Source of the DNA: DASXVX01 sp036504075
Lineage (GTDB): Bacteria > Bacillota > Sulfobacillia > Symbiobacteriales > Symbiobacteriaceae
NCBI GenBank assembly: GCA_036504075.1
Contig: DASXVX010000052.1
Span: 225,390 to 289,389, forward strand
Reading direction: 5' to 3'
DNA: 64,000 nt
Shown here: positions 57,090 through 64,000 of the stretch, one piece after another
Layout of the letters: each line of letters opens with the position of its first letter
Numbering within the stretch: position 1 is the first letter of the stretch
Made by a program: the position numbers and the translations under genes
Notes under the pieces: generated by a model
Databases searched by the model: none
Seen by the model: the letters and a program-made list of their open reading frames with translations, nothing else
What the model was told of the DNA's origin: nothing

Positions 57090-58362
57090 GTGTTACTCCC
57101 CTTGCCAGTACAATACTGGTGTTAATGCCCCCAAAACCAAAGGAGTTGCTCAAGGCAATTCGGGACCCGGCAGGACAAGCACTTAATCCGGCAAACCGGA
57201 AGCCCGTGTCACAGGGCTCCTGGAGGTTGGCGTTGGGATGCACAAAACCCTCACACAGTTGCACGATTGTGGCGGCAGCCTCAACCACCCCAGCCGAGTA
57301 CAGGCAATGCCCAACCAGTCCCTTGGTGGAATTGATCCAGATACGCGCTGTATGCTCCTGGAAGACGCGCCGGATTGCCCTCAACTCGGCAATATCTCCC
57401 GCAGGGGTCGATGTGCCATGGGCATTGATGTAATCGACCGCTTCAGCAGCCTCACCCGCTTTTTGCAGGGCCTTCTGCATCGCTCTGGCTTCTCCCTCCT
57501 CGTTGGGATCCGACGAGCGGTTTCCGTCCAACACGATCGCACCCCCGAGTAACTCGGCAAGGATCGGGGCCTCCCGTCTTTGGGCGAAACCCGCCGCCTC
57601 CAGAACGAGGCATGCGCTTGCCTGGCCGTAAATGAAGCCCTCGTGTTGGGTGTCAAACGGCCGGCAAGCCTTTTCCGGCTCAGAGTCAAACGCTCTGCCG
57701 CCGGTCGCACCAATATTGTAGAATGCCTGCAGTTCCATGGGGGACAGGTCAGCGACGGCGCCCACTACAAGGCATACATCCACGACATCTGCCTGCAGCA
57801 GCTGGTACCCCTTGATAATCCCTACGTTACCGCTAGCCGAAGCGCCACCAACGGTGAACCCCTCACCGCGCACGCTCAGAACCTCACTGATGGTTGCAAC
57901 GTGGTCGGTGTCAAAAACGTGGAGTGCATAGCTGGGCGTCAGGTATTCAGGTGCTTGTTGAAACTTCGCATTCAGCGTGTACTGGTAGTTCTGGCCAATG
58001 TTACTCCCCGCAACAATCACGCCGATGCGCTCAGGCACGGGCCTCCGATCGTGCAACTCAGCTCGGGCCCATGCTTCCAGAGCCGAAAGTACCGAACACT
58101 GAACGGAAAACGGAGCCCGTCGGGCACATTGCCTAGCCTTCGCAACAACTTCGGGCGGGAGGGACGGAAGCGATTGAAGTAGGGCTTCGAACTGAAAACT
58201 GCGGATTTCGGCCCCAATACGGACGGGGACGGCGCTGTTCTGAGCGTTTTGGAGAAACCCGATGCCGCTCTTGCCATCTCTCAGTGCCTGGGTGAACTTG
58301 TCCGCATTCGTTCCGACGGAGCTGACAACACCGACGCCTGTCACCACAACCCGTGTGTTCAT
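57082..58362 (-). CDS. Ketosynthase-like decarboxylase of the HMGS cassette (PksF family, Cys to Ser)
   Basis: 426 residues with a FabF-like thiolase fold. The nucleophile position reads GGASASG, with Ser175 in place of Cys, while the two His motifs remain (INAHGTSTPAGD and GLVGHCLYSAG). Loss of the Cys together with retained His residues is the hallmark of the decarboxylating KS in beta-branching cassettes. That enzyme converts malonyl on the free ACP to acetyl, the donor used by HMGS. The gene starts 7 bp after that ACP and overlaps HMGS, which agrees with the role. It is not expected to elongate chains. Confidence 0.93.
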   Translation of the reverse strand: MNTRVVVTGVGVVSSVGTNADKFTQALRDGKSGIGFLQNAQNSAVPVRIGAEIRSFQFEALLQSLPSLPPEVVAKARQCARRAPFSVQCSVLSALEAWARAELHDRRPVPERIGVIVAGSNIGQNYQYTLNAKFQQAPEYLTPSYALHVFDTDHVATISEVLSVRGEGFTVGGASASGNVGIIKGYQLLQADVVDVCLVVGAVADLSPMELQAFYNIGATGGRAFDSEPEKACRPFDTQHEGFIYGQASACLVLEAAGFAQRREAPILAELLGGAIVLDGNRSSDPNEEGEARAMQKALQKAGEAAEAVDYINAHGTSTPAGDIAELRAIRRVFQEHTARIWINSTKGLVGHCLYSAGVVEAAATIVQLCEGFVHPNANLQEPCDTGFRFAGLSACPAGSRIALSNSFGFGGINTSIVLARGVTHE

Positions 58363-58369
58363 GCGCCAT

Positions 58370-58621
58370 CTACACCCTTACGTGGCATGCCTCGTAGAAC
58401 AAGTCGACCAGTCCCTGAATGTTCTTGACCTGAGCTAGGTGGGTGAGCGGGATCTTAAGCTGAAGTGCTTCCATCGACTCCATAACGATATCCATCCGGT
58501 CGACCGAATTGGCGCCCAAGTCCTTGAGGCTCTCTTCCACCCTGATCGCCTCCGCAGGGAGATCGGGCAGAACATACAACACGTTTTTCTTGATAACCTC
58601 GAAAATCTGGTCCTTCGTCAC
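58370..58621 (-). CDS. Free-standing acyl carrier protein of the HMGS cassette (AcpK-like)
   Basis: 83 residues, a normal size for a single ACP. It starts with GTG at 58621 behind GGGAGG. The phosphopantetheine site reads LGANSVDR with Ser39; the residue before it is Asn rather than the usual Asp. The rest (DIVMESMEALQLKIPL, then FYEACHVRV) fits a four-helix carrier. It lies directly before the Cys-to-Ser KS, so it most likely holds malonyl and then acetyl as the donor for HMGS. The gene is too small and too well placed to be a chain-carrying PKS domain. Confidence 0.92.
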   Translation of the reverse strand: MTKDQIFEVIKKNVLYVLPDLPAEAIRVEESLKDLGANSVDRMDIVMESMEALQLKIPLTHLAQVKNIQGLVDLFYEACHVRV

Positions 58622-58672
58622 TTAGAAAACCTCCCATACGATGAAAGAGTTGATATGCCGCTACCCGCAGAA

Positions 58673-59350
58673 TCAACGAAAATTGAGTGGGTCGGGTTGG
58701 TTCTTTCGGGTGCGGAAGGCGACAAAGTGGTCCTTCCTGGTAATCTGGAAATAAATGTTCTCTCGCATGACGCGGCTAAAGAGCTCCCCGGGTGGCTTGC
58801 CGAAGGAGTGCCCCGGGTAGACCCTGGCATCTGGCGAAACAGATCTCTTAATGGTTTGGATGCTCTCGTACATTTTCTCAGGGCACCCTCCATCGAGGTC
58901 ACACACCCCGCATCCCTCGATGAAGACCGTATCGCCGGAGAACAGAGCGTCGGGCAACGAATAGCAGATGCCCCCATACGTATGGCCCGGAGTCAGCAAG
59001 CAGGTTATCCTGGTCCCTGCTAAATCCAGAACCTCCCGGTCCCGCACCGCAACCAGGTTCCGGCTGTGGAACCTGTAGTAGTTGGCCTCTTCCAGGGAAA
59101 TGTACACGTTTATGTTGAATCGGCTGACGAGCTGCTCCACCAGGTTCACATGATCGTAGTGGGAATGTGTGAGCAGAATCGCTTTCAGGTCAACATCCAA
59201 CTCCCGCAAACGACTGGTTATGGCGGCGAGGTTCCATGCAGGATCCACAATGGCTGCATGGCGGGTGTTTTCATCGATGATGAGATATACGTAGTTGATG
59301 AACCGCCACGACTCAAGCCGCAACCGCTCGACTCGATATGTCCCCGACAA
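58673..59350 (-). CDS. Metallo-beta-lactamase-fold hydrolase (PksB/BaeB-like, type II thioesterase or glyoxalase II family)
   Basis: About 225 residues from a TTG at 59350 that has AAAGAGG nine bases upstream. The open frame extends further (to 59524), but that part overlaps the preceding gene. The metal-binding signature HSHYDH is clear, with further ligands in TPGHTYGG and SGDTVF, and YPGHSFG near the end. Small hydrolases of this kind are common in trans-AT clusters (PksB and BaeB). They are thought to clear wrongly loaded acyl groups from carrier proteins or to act as thioesterases. The exact substrate cannot be read from the sequence. It lies between the Sfp-type transferase and the HMGS-cassette ACP. 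Confidence 0.88.
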   Translation of the reverse strand: MSGTYRVERLRLESWRFINYVYLIIDENTRHAAIVDPAWNLAAITSRLRELDVDLKAILLTHSHYDHVNLVEQLVSRFNINVYISLEEANYYRFHSRNLVAVRDREVLDLAGTRITCLLTPGHTYGGICYSLPDALFSGDTVFIEGCGVCDLDGGCPEKMYESIQTIKRSVSPDARVYPGHSFGKPPGELFSRVMRENIYFQITRKDHFVAFRTRKNQPDPLNFR

Positions 59351-59376
59351 CCTGAATACCCTCTTTGTTAAACGGT

Positions 59377-60135
59377 CTAGCCACTCAGCAGCACTCTGAT
59401 CGAAAGTTTCAGGTCCGCCCAGTCCACCGTAAAGTCGACATTCTTGGGGAGAGCCACGGCAATCACGTAGCTGGATACGATGAACGTAATGCATCGGTAG
59501 AGAGGGAACAACTTGTAATGGCACGAGAGATACTCTGGTCCCTCCATAACCTTACTGACTTCCAGAGCTTCCAGTGCAACCGTGAACCCGGTCCGCAAGA
59601 CCTTGGACAGGGCCTCTTTTGCGGTCCAAAGTACGGTCAGCCCTTCTTCTTCCGATAGGGCGACCAGATGCAACTGCTCCCGTTCGCCGGCGGTCACCTG
59701 CGCCTGAAGCACGTCGCACTTCTCTGGGTTGATCGACTCGATGTCGATGCCCATCGGGTACCGTTCTGGAAAAGCAATGGCTATCCCGACGTCATCACAA
59801 TGACTGATACTGACTTGCATGTTCTTCAACCCTTCGCATTCGACGACGGGCTGCCAAAAGACACCAGACCCGATCAAGATTTCTGCAAGAGTCGGCAGAC
59901 CACCGGCAGCAGCCAGGGCCTGCTTGGCAGCGAACCTGCCTGCCAGATAGCTCTGTCGTCTCCTCTCGCTCTTCAGCCCATCAAAGTACGACCGTTCCAC
60001 CGGATGCAAATGCCGCCGAAGATTCAGCCAGTCGGCTCCCGTGAGATCACAGAGTGATAGGTGGACGGACAGTGGGCTAGAATCGCACTGGCCCAGGAAC
60101 CGAGTTGTCAGAGTCGCCGGAGGCGCTGCGTTCAC
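59377..60135 (-). CDS. 4'-phosphopantetheinyl transferase, Sfp type
   Basis: 252 residues from GTG at 60135, which lies 7 bp after the strong site GGGAGGAG. A longer frame (to 60243) would run through a hairpin and into the neighbouring gene. Family motifs are present: GxDIE (MGIDIESI) binding Mg, and the WTAKEALSKVLRTG segment (W-KEA-K). An upstream SHCDDVGIA segment corresponds to the usual SHS/C core. The enzyme transfers phosphopantetheine from CoA to the active-site Ser of carrier proteins, here more than 15 ACPs in this cluster. Its place in the operon supplies activation of the PKS together with its expression. Confidence 0.93.
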   Translation of the reverse strand: MNAAPPATLTTRFLGQCDSSPLSVHLSLCDLTGADWLNLRRHLHPVERSYFDGLKSERRRQSYLAGRFAAKQALAAAGGLPTLAEILIGSGVFWQPVVECEGLKNMQVSISHCDDVGIAIAFPERYPMGIDIESINPEKCDVLQAQVTAGEREQLHLVALSEEEGLTVLWTAKEALSKVLRTGFTVALEALEVSKVMEGPEYLSCHYKLFPLYRCITFIVSSYVIAVALPKNVDFTVDWADLKLSIRVLLSG

Positions 60136-60153
60136 GATCAATCTCCTCCCGTA

Positions 60154-60195
60154 AGAGGCGATGCCCACACCGTTGGCAGTGTGGGCATCGCCTCT
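60154..60195 (-). repeat. Perfect 17-bp hairpin between the AT-ER and phosphopantetheinyl transferase genes
   Basis: Arms at 60154-60170 (AGAGGCGATGCCCACAC) and 60179-60195 are perfect reverse complements around an 8-nt loop. The hairpin sits in the 74-bp gap after the AT-ER stop. On the transcribed strand it runs straight into the Sfp-type ribosome site without a U-run. It has the same 17-bp stem length as the hairpin at 31226-31273 but an unrelated sequence. It may slow decay of the upstream mRNA or cause partial termination. Confidence 0.85.
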
Positions 60196-60209
60196 GTCCG
60201 CTTGGGTTG

Positions 60210-62564
60210 TCAGGCGGGGTCGGACCCGGCCAGTTCCCGGCAACGCCGGCTCAGGAACTCAGCGGCTCCCACCATCAGCCGACCGGCGATGTCGTCGACA
60301 TGCCGGTTTCGCCAGTCTTCCAGCTTCGTTCCCCTGACCCACCGGTTAAAGGCCCCCAGGGCGGGGCCGCAGTGCACCTGGTAGTCTACCTTTCGCTCCA
60401 CATTTCCGGACAGAGCAAAATCAGTGGCCTGTGCAAAGTACCACTTGAAGACAAGTGCCATCTTGTGCTTCGGGTTCTGCTCCGCCTTGCTAATTTCGCG
60501 GGTGGAGTAGTGAGCCTTCACCTCACTGTACACCTGCTCCAGTGTGCGCCGAAAATACCTTTCCTCCAGCCGTTTGCGAACCGTCTCTTCGATCTCGTCA
60601 AGGGAGTTGTACTGCTGGTAGAGGTCATACAGCTTCTTGGCTCTGGCCGGGAACAGGACACCTTTGCGCAGTACCTGAACCTTCGCCCCCAGTTCCAGCA
60701 TCGATCCAGCCGGAGCGTACTCCGTGTCCTGGATATCCATGTCTTGCAGCAGATCTTTCACCGCAGAGCTCGTGCCTGCCTCCACCGTACACTGGTTGAC
60801 CGATCCAGTGAGGACAAAATCGGCACCCATGAGGAACGCAGCTGCTAGCGCCGCTGGTGTGCCAAGGCCGCCGGCCGCCCCAACCCGGACCTTACGGCGA
60901 TAGCCGAACTTCTTCATCATCTCGTCACGTATCTGAACGATGGAGGGGTACAGGGCGAACGCCACCCCGTGGTCCGTATATCCGGCAGAGTCCGCCTCTG
61001 CCACCAGATCATCGGCCATGGGGAACGACCTGGCCAGGGCAGCCTGCTCCTGCGTTACCTTGCCCTCTGCGAGCAATTTCTCCACAATCCGCTCAGGGGC
61101 GGGGCTGAGGAACGCCTGGGCCACTTCTGGCCGGGAAACTTTCGCGATGATCCTGCTTGTGGACTCCACCTGGTTGGTAGCCGACCGCCGCAATCCCTGG
61201 AGCCGGAAGCGCACCAGGGCGGGAGTGATACTCATAAAGGCGCCGGCTTCCAGATTCCGGACCTTGTACTTGAGCAGCAAAGCGACTATCTCTTCTTCGG
61301 TCTGGGGATCGATCAGATCCGAAATCAGGTTGACCCCATAAGCTTCCCCGTGGTTCAGCTCACCCTGAATCTGCCGGATCGCCTCTTCAACGGCGCCGGG
61401 CCTCAGGCCGCCCGTGCCGAAGAACCCCATCAGGCCGGCCTTGCCGACCTTGACCACCATGTCCTTCGACGCGATCCCATGGTACATGCCACCGGTGACA
61501 TAGGCGTACTTGATGTTGTAGTCCCGCCTGAAGGCCGGATCACCAAGGAATTCAGCGGTAAGGGATGCGGCGAACGGCTCAGCCCGATCGGCCTTCGTGA
61601 CACTTGTCAGCGGCCTTTCCAGGGTCGCCGCGGGACTGGAGCCGGCCGCTGTGGCGGCAGCGGCGTTGCTGGCAGCCCTGTTTTCGGACTGGACCACGAT
61701 CGGAGACGTACGTGGCTGGTACCGGTCTCTGATCGTCTTGACCAGGCCCTTGAGAACCTCCCCGGGGCCGATCTCGTCAATCTGCTCGACACCCTGGTCA
61801 AGCAAATACGTAACCGACTCCACCCATCTGACCGGGGAGGTAAGCTGCTTGACGAGGTTCTCCTTGACTTCGCCCGGATAGTAGGGACGAGCGTGAACGT
61901 TAGAGATTACCGGGATCGTCAGGGGCCGGAACTCAAACTGCTCTAGGTACTTGGCGAAATCACCGGCCGCCTTGGTCATGAGCCTGGAGTGGAAAGCGCC
62001 GCTCACATTCAGCACCAGGTACTTCCGAACGCCGGCTGCATCAAAGAACGGCTGTGCACGCTCGATGTCTGCTTTGGGGCCAGACACGGTCGTCTGCGTG
62101 GGAGAGTTGTAGTTCGCAATATCCAGTGTGTCGAGACCGTTTGCGGCCAGAACCCGATTGACGCCTTCCCTGTCCAACCCAATGACAGCTGCCATCCCAC
62201 CGTCGGCCATCTGACTCATCAACTCGCCCCGTTTCTTGACGAGCTGCAAGCCGGACGCAAAGTCGAAGGCTTCGGCAGCCAGCAAGGCGTCGTACTCCCC
62301 CAGACTATGGCCGGCGACAAAGTCAGGTTTTCTGCCGGACTGTTTCACAGTGCTATGGTAGGTCAGCGCGTTCACCACGAATAAGGCCAGTTGGGTAAAC
62401 TGCGTTTGGGTCAGTTGCTCGCGCGGGTCCTGCAAGCACAACTCCTTGATGGAATAGCCAAGGATTTCGTCGGCCTTGGCCGTCAGTTCAGGAAAGTTGT
62501 CAAAAAGGTCAGCACCCATGCCCCTGTACTGTGATCCTTGACCTGGAAAAACGAACGCCTGCAT
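60210..62564 (-). CDS. Trans-acting malonyl acyltransferase-enoyl reductase fusion (PksE/PfaD type)
   Basis: 784 residues. The N-terminal half is a malonyl-CoA:ACP acyltransferase: GQGSQ (8-12), GHSLG (85-89, Ser87), and Arg112 in the position that usually holds the malonyl carboxylate, with a catalytic His in VSGAFHSRLM. After a linker (about 290-320) the rest is a PfaD-like flavin enoyl reductase of the TIM-barrel type (KVGKAGLMGFFGTGGL, MSITPALVRFR, RVGAAGGLGTPAALAAAF). In trans-AT systems such fusions load malonyl onto the module ACPs and reduce selected enoyl intermediates in trans. No PKS module in this window has its own AT or ER, so this protein is expected to supply both. It starts 18 bp after the discrete AT gene. 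Confidence 0.95.
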   Translation of the reverse strand: MQAFVFPGQGSQYRGMGADLFDNFPELTAKADEILGYSIKELCLQDPREQLTQTQFTQLALFVVNALTYHSTVKQSGRKPDFVAGHSLGEYDALLAAEAFDFASGLQLVKKRGELMSQMADGGMAAVIGLDREGVNRVLAANGLDTLDIANYNSPTQTTVSGPKADIERAQPFFDAAGVRKYLVLNVSGAFHSRLMTKAAGDFAKYLEQFEFRPLTIPVISNVHARPYYPGEVKENLVKQLTSPVRWVESVTYLLDQGVEQIDEIGPGEVLKGLVKTIRDRYQPRTSPIVVQSENRAASNAAAATAAGSSPAATLERPLTSVTKADRAEPFAASLTAEFLGDPAFRRDYNIKYAYVTGGMYHGIASKDMVVKVGKAGLMGFFGTGGLRPGAVEEAIRQIQGELNHGEAYGVNLISDLIDPQTEEEIVALLLKYKVRNLEAGAFMSITPALVRFRLQGLRRSATNQVESTSRIIAKVSRPEVAQAFLSPAPERIVEKLLAEGKVTQEQAALARSFPMADDLVAEADSAGYTDHGVAFALYPSIVQIRDEMMKKFGYRRKVRVGAAGGLGTPAALAAAFLMGADFVLTGSVNQCTVEAGTSSAVKDLLQDMDIQDTEYAPAGSMLELGAKVQVLRKGVLFPARAKKLYDLYQQYNSLDEIEETVRKRLEERYFRRTLEQVYSEVKAHYSTREISKAEQNPKHKMALVFKWYFAQATDFALSGNVERKVDYQVHCGPALGAFNRWVRGTKLEDWRNRHVDDIAGRLMVGAAEFLSRRCRELAGSDPA

Positions 62565-62582
62565 AACTTCTCTATCCGCTCC

Positions 62583-63551
62583 TTACCCCATGTATGATTT
62601 TTGGAGTGGCGCCATGGCCGTCCTTACACTGACCAGGTTGGAGGAGAACGGCGACATTGCCGCATAGGCATGAGCCGGAGACTCCTTGGGCATGCTGTTC
62701 CTGATAAAGGCGGCCAGCGTCCCCGTGGGACCCATGTCGATGTAGCTCACGTCCTCTATCACCCGCAACCCTTCCAGGGCCTTCTGGAACCGAATGGGCT
62801 TCCTCGTGGCGTCCCAGAAGTGGGTAGGGGACAGCCGCTCCGCCATGATCCCCTCGGAACAGGTCATCAGGGGAATGCTCGACCGTCCGTACGTTCTCCT
62901 GGAGAGAAAACTCAGGTAAGCCTCCGCGGCAGGTTCAATGGCGACCGAATGGAAGCCGTACCGTATTGGGAGCAACTCATGCAAAATGCCTCTGGCCTTC
63001 AGTTCGTCCCTGATCATCAGCAGTGGGGTCCGGTAGCCGGAAACCACGAAGTGGGTCTGGTAGTTTTCAGCTGCGAGTTCACTGTTTTCACGGAGCAGGG
63101 GACTTCGATCATACAGGTCCAAACTATGGACAATCGCCAGCATTCCGCCATCTTCACACTGGGACTCCACGATCTCCGCCTGGCGGATGACGCATGCCAT
63201 GATCTCGGGGAGGGCCATGACCCCAGCTACAGCAGCCGCCGTAAACTCGCCAAGGCTTGCACCTAGTACATAAGCAGGCTCGATACCATGCTCCAAGAAC
63301 AATTGGGCAAGGGCATACTCAACCATAAAGACGGCCGGGTGAGTGAAGAGAAGGCGGTCAAAGCTGTCGCTCTTGCGTCGATTCTCGTCGTAGAGGATCC
63401 TCAAGATCGACTGGCCGTTAATCTCCTGAGCCAGATCGTCCAGCTTCAGCATCCAGCGGCGGAACACCGCGTCTTTTGAGAACAACTCGACTCCCATGTG
63501 GTAGTACTGGGAGCCCTGGCCCGAGAACATGAACACAAGCCTTCTGCCCAC
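62583..63551 (-). CDS. Discrete acyltransferase or acyl hydrolase (PksC/PedC-like), first gene of the operon
   Basis: 322 residues with the FabD fold. GQGSQ lies at 11-15, the nucleophile elbow is GASLG (97-101, Ser99), an Arg at 123 aligns with the malonyl-binding Arg of FabD, and a catalytic His is at 201 in YGFHSV. In the elbow the usual GHSLG has Ala for His. The start is GTG at 63551 with GAGGAGG eight bases upstream. Trans-AT clusters often encode two such proteins, one loading malonyl and one acting as a proofreading acyl hydrolase. The AT-ER has the standard GHSLG, so this one is the better candidate for hydrolase. The kept Arg argues for caution. It is the first gene after the leader region. 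Confidence 0.9.
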   Translation of the reverse strand: MGRRLVFMFSGQGSQYYHMGVELFSKDAVFRRWMLKLDDLAQEINGQSILRILYDENRRKSDSFDRLLFTHPAVFMVEYALAQLFLEHGIEPAYVLGASLGEFTAAAVAGVMALPEIMACVIRQAEIVESQCEDGGMLAIVHSLDLYDRSPLLRENSELAAENYQTHFVVSGYRTPLLMIRDELKARGILHELLPIRYGFHSVAIEPAAEAYLSFLSRRTYGRSSIPLMTCSEGIMAERLSPTHFWDATRKPIRFQKALEGLRVIEDVSYIDMGPTGTLAAFIRNSMPKESPAHAYAAMSPFSSNLVSVRTAMAPLQKSYMG

Positions 63552-63613
63552 TTGGTCACCCTCCTCGCACTACAGGGTTACCTTTTATGCACGGCGGATC
63601 CCGAATACTGAGT

Positions 63614-63645
63614 AAGGGCCAGTCTCTGAACAGAGCCTGGCTCTT
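63614..63645. repeat. Second leader hairpin, able to pair with the terminator arm
   Basis: CTCTG-AA-CAGAG (63624-63635) is extended after one mismatch by a further seven or more pairs (about 63614-63622 with 63637-63645), giving a long imperfect hairpin. The segment AGTCTCTG at 63621-63628 is also the exact reverse complement of CAGAGACT at 63695-63702 in the terminator-like hairpin, so the two structures could exclude each other. On the plus strand the hairpin is followed by a T-rich run, so a plus-strand terminator for something else is also possible. Confidence 0.5.
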
Positions 63646-63660
63646 GTTCTTCTATTAACT

Positions 63661-63703
63661 CCCAAAATCAAAAACAGAGCCCCCGGCCAAAGGCCAGAGA
63701 CTC
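63661..63703 (-). terminator. Terminator-like hairpin with U-rich tail in the operon leader
   Basis: On the transcribed strand, GAGTCTCTGGCC and GGCCGGGGGCTC (arms at 63692-63703 and 63677-63688) pair over 12 bp, including three G-U pairs, around a UUU loop. UGUUUUUGAUUUU follows at once. This is the form of an intrinsic terminator. It lies 126 bp before the first gene. It may end transcription of a gene further right, or attenuate this operon if the promoter is upstream of it. Confidence 0.6.
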
Positions 63704-63751
63704 GCCATAACTTACACCCCAGGGGTCAGCAAGGCATGCTCCCCCATTCCG

Positions 63752-63782
63752 TGTATACACCGAAGATACAAGGACGTGTAAA
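63752..63782 (-). promoter_or_regulatory. Weak sigma-70-type promoter candidate with GTGTATACAC palindrome
   Basis: On the minus strand TTTACA (63777-63782) is followed after 19 bases by TATACA (63752-63757). The -10 element lies in the perfect palindrome GTGTATACAC (63751-63760), which could also be an operator. The spacing is longer than ideal. A further -10-like TATATT lies at 63851-63856 with a poor -35. Only the position, upstream of the first gene, supports this call. Confidence 0.2.
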
Positions 63783-63891
63783 GCGTATGACACCTTCCCC
63801 CGACCTGACGTGCCGAAACAACGATCAGGCGGGGCAAAAAGCTTTTCGGAAATATAACTAAAGGCTCTGTTCGAGGAAAAAGGTGCTCCAA

Positions 63892-63942
63892 CGGCGACTA
63901 GGTAGCAGACGGGCTGCGCAGGCAGCCTGAAAAACGTCGCCG
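63892..63942. repeat. Nested inverted repeats far upstream in the leader
   Basis: Outer arms CGGCGAC (63892-63898) and GTCGCCG (63936-63942) enclose an inner hairpin GGCTGC-GCAG-GCAGCC (63912-63927). The whole could fold as a stem with an inner stem-loop in RNA, or mark a protein-binding site in DNA. No known riboswitch class is recognised. Confidence 0.35.
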
Positions 63943-64000
63943 AGGTGTTGGCCAATGTCAGCTGAACTTGCCGGATCGTTCTTGACCAAGGTCAAGGGAA

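Larger units (their letters stand above)
63552..64000 (-). other. Non-coding leader upstream of the operon
   Basis: I see no credible gene in these 449 bases. The stretch holds the ribosome site of the AT gene (GAGGAGG at 63560-63566), two hairpins (63614-63645 and 63677-63703), and a small palindrome ACCCC-A-GGGGT at 63716-63726. It also holds a weak promoter candidate and a nested inverted repeat at 63892-63942. A short palindrome CTTGACC-AA-GGTCAAG lies at 63981-63996. An open frame at 63668-63955 has no ribosome site and runs through the hairpins. The stretch probably contains the main promoter and leader of the PKS operon. Confidence 0.6.

Noticed and set aside
59351..59524. N-terminal extension of the metallo-hydrolase frame
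   Set aside because: It overlaps the end of the phosphopantetheinyl transferase. The TTG at 59350 has AAAGAGG upstream and gives the family length.
60136..60243. N-terminal extension of the phosphopantetheinyl transferase
   Set aside because: It would translate through the hairpin and the end of AT-ER. The GTG at 60135 follows a near-ideal ribosome site and gives the family length.
63668..63955. A 95-codon minus-strand open frame upstream of the first gene
   Set aside because: It has a TTG start without a ribosome site, an unusual composition, no recognisable family, and it runs through the leader hairpins to end in the terminator tail.

Overview
The whole window is part of one trans-acyltransferase (trans-AT) polyketide synthase gene cluster, and every credible gene lies on the minus strand. 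Transcription runs from about 63.6 kb down to position 1, where the cluster leaves the window inside a seventh PKS protein. The spacing (overlaps of 4 or 8 bp, gaps mostly under 75 bp) looks like one very long operon. The DNA is G+C rich, ribosome sites are purine-rich and strong (GAGGAGG, GGGAGGAG), and GTG and TTG starts occur. This suggests a bacterium, perhaps a G+C-rich member of the Bacillota, but the sequence does not settle the taxon.

Layout in transcription order. (1) 63552-64000 is a non-coding leader with a weak promoter candidate, a terminator-like hairpin with a U-rich tail, and a second hairpin that could pair with the first. (2) 58.7-63.6 kb holds trans-acting and maintenance enzymes: a discrete AT or acyl hydrolase, an AT-enoyl reductase fusion, a phosphopantetheinyl transferase and a metallo-beta-lactamase-fold hydrolase. 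(3) 55.1-58.6 kb is a beta-branching (HMG-CoA synthase) cassette: free ACP, Cys-to-Ser KS decarboxylase, HMGS and ECH1. (4) 51.8-55.1 kb encodes a MacB/LolCDE-type ABC exporter made of one ATPase and two FtsX-type permeases. (5) 1-51.75 kb holds seven PKS genes, called PKS1 to PKS7 here.

Domains read from the sequence ('|' marks a protein boundary, '0' a domain lacking catalytic residues): PKS1 KS1(His to Gly)-ATlike0-ACP-ACPlike0, KS2-KR-ACP, KS3-ECH-ACP | PKS2 KS4-DH-KR-ACP, KS5-ECH-ACP-ACP-ACPfragment, KS6 | PKS3 DH-KR-ACP, KS7-ECH | PKS4 ACP-ACP, KS8(His to Asn)-DH | PKS5 ACP, KS9-DH-KR-ACP, KS10-DH-KR-ACP, KS11-DH0 | PKS6 KR-ACP, KS12-ACP, KS13-DH | PKS7 ACP, KS14 and onward. No integrated AT, methyltransferase, oxygenase or thioesterase is present. 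Malonyl loading and enoyl reduction must come from the discrete AT and AT-ER proteins.

Three modules (KS3, KS5, KS7) each carry an in-cis crotonase (ECH2-type) domain and ACPs with a DSI(N/S)G signature. With the free HMGS cassette this predicts a polyunsaturated polyketide carrying three beta-branches. The most unusual features are the in-cis ECH2 in every branching module, a module broken inside the KS-flanking region at a perfect 17-bp hairpin, Ser-less ACP-like inserts (LINKS-type) after four KS domains, an internally deleted third ACP, and a degenerate KS-AT starter region.
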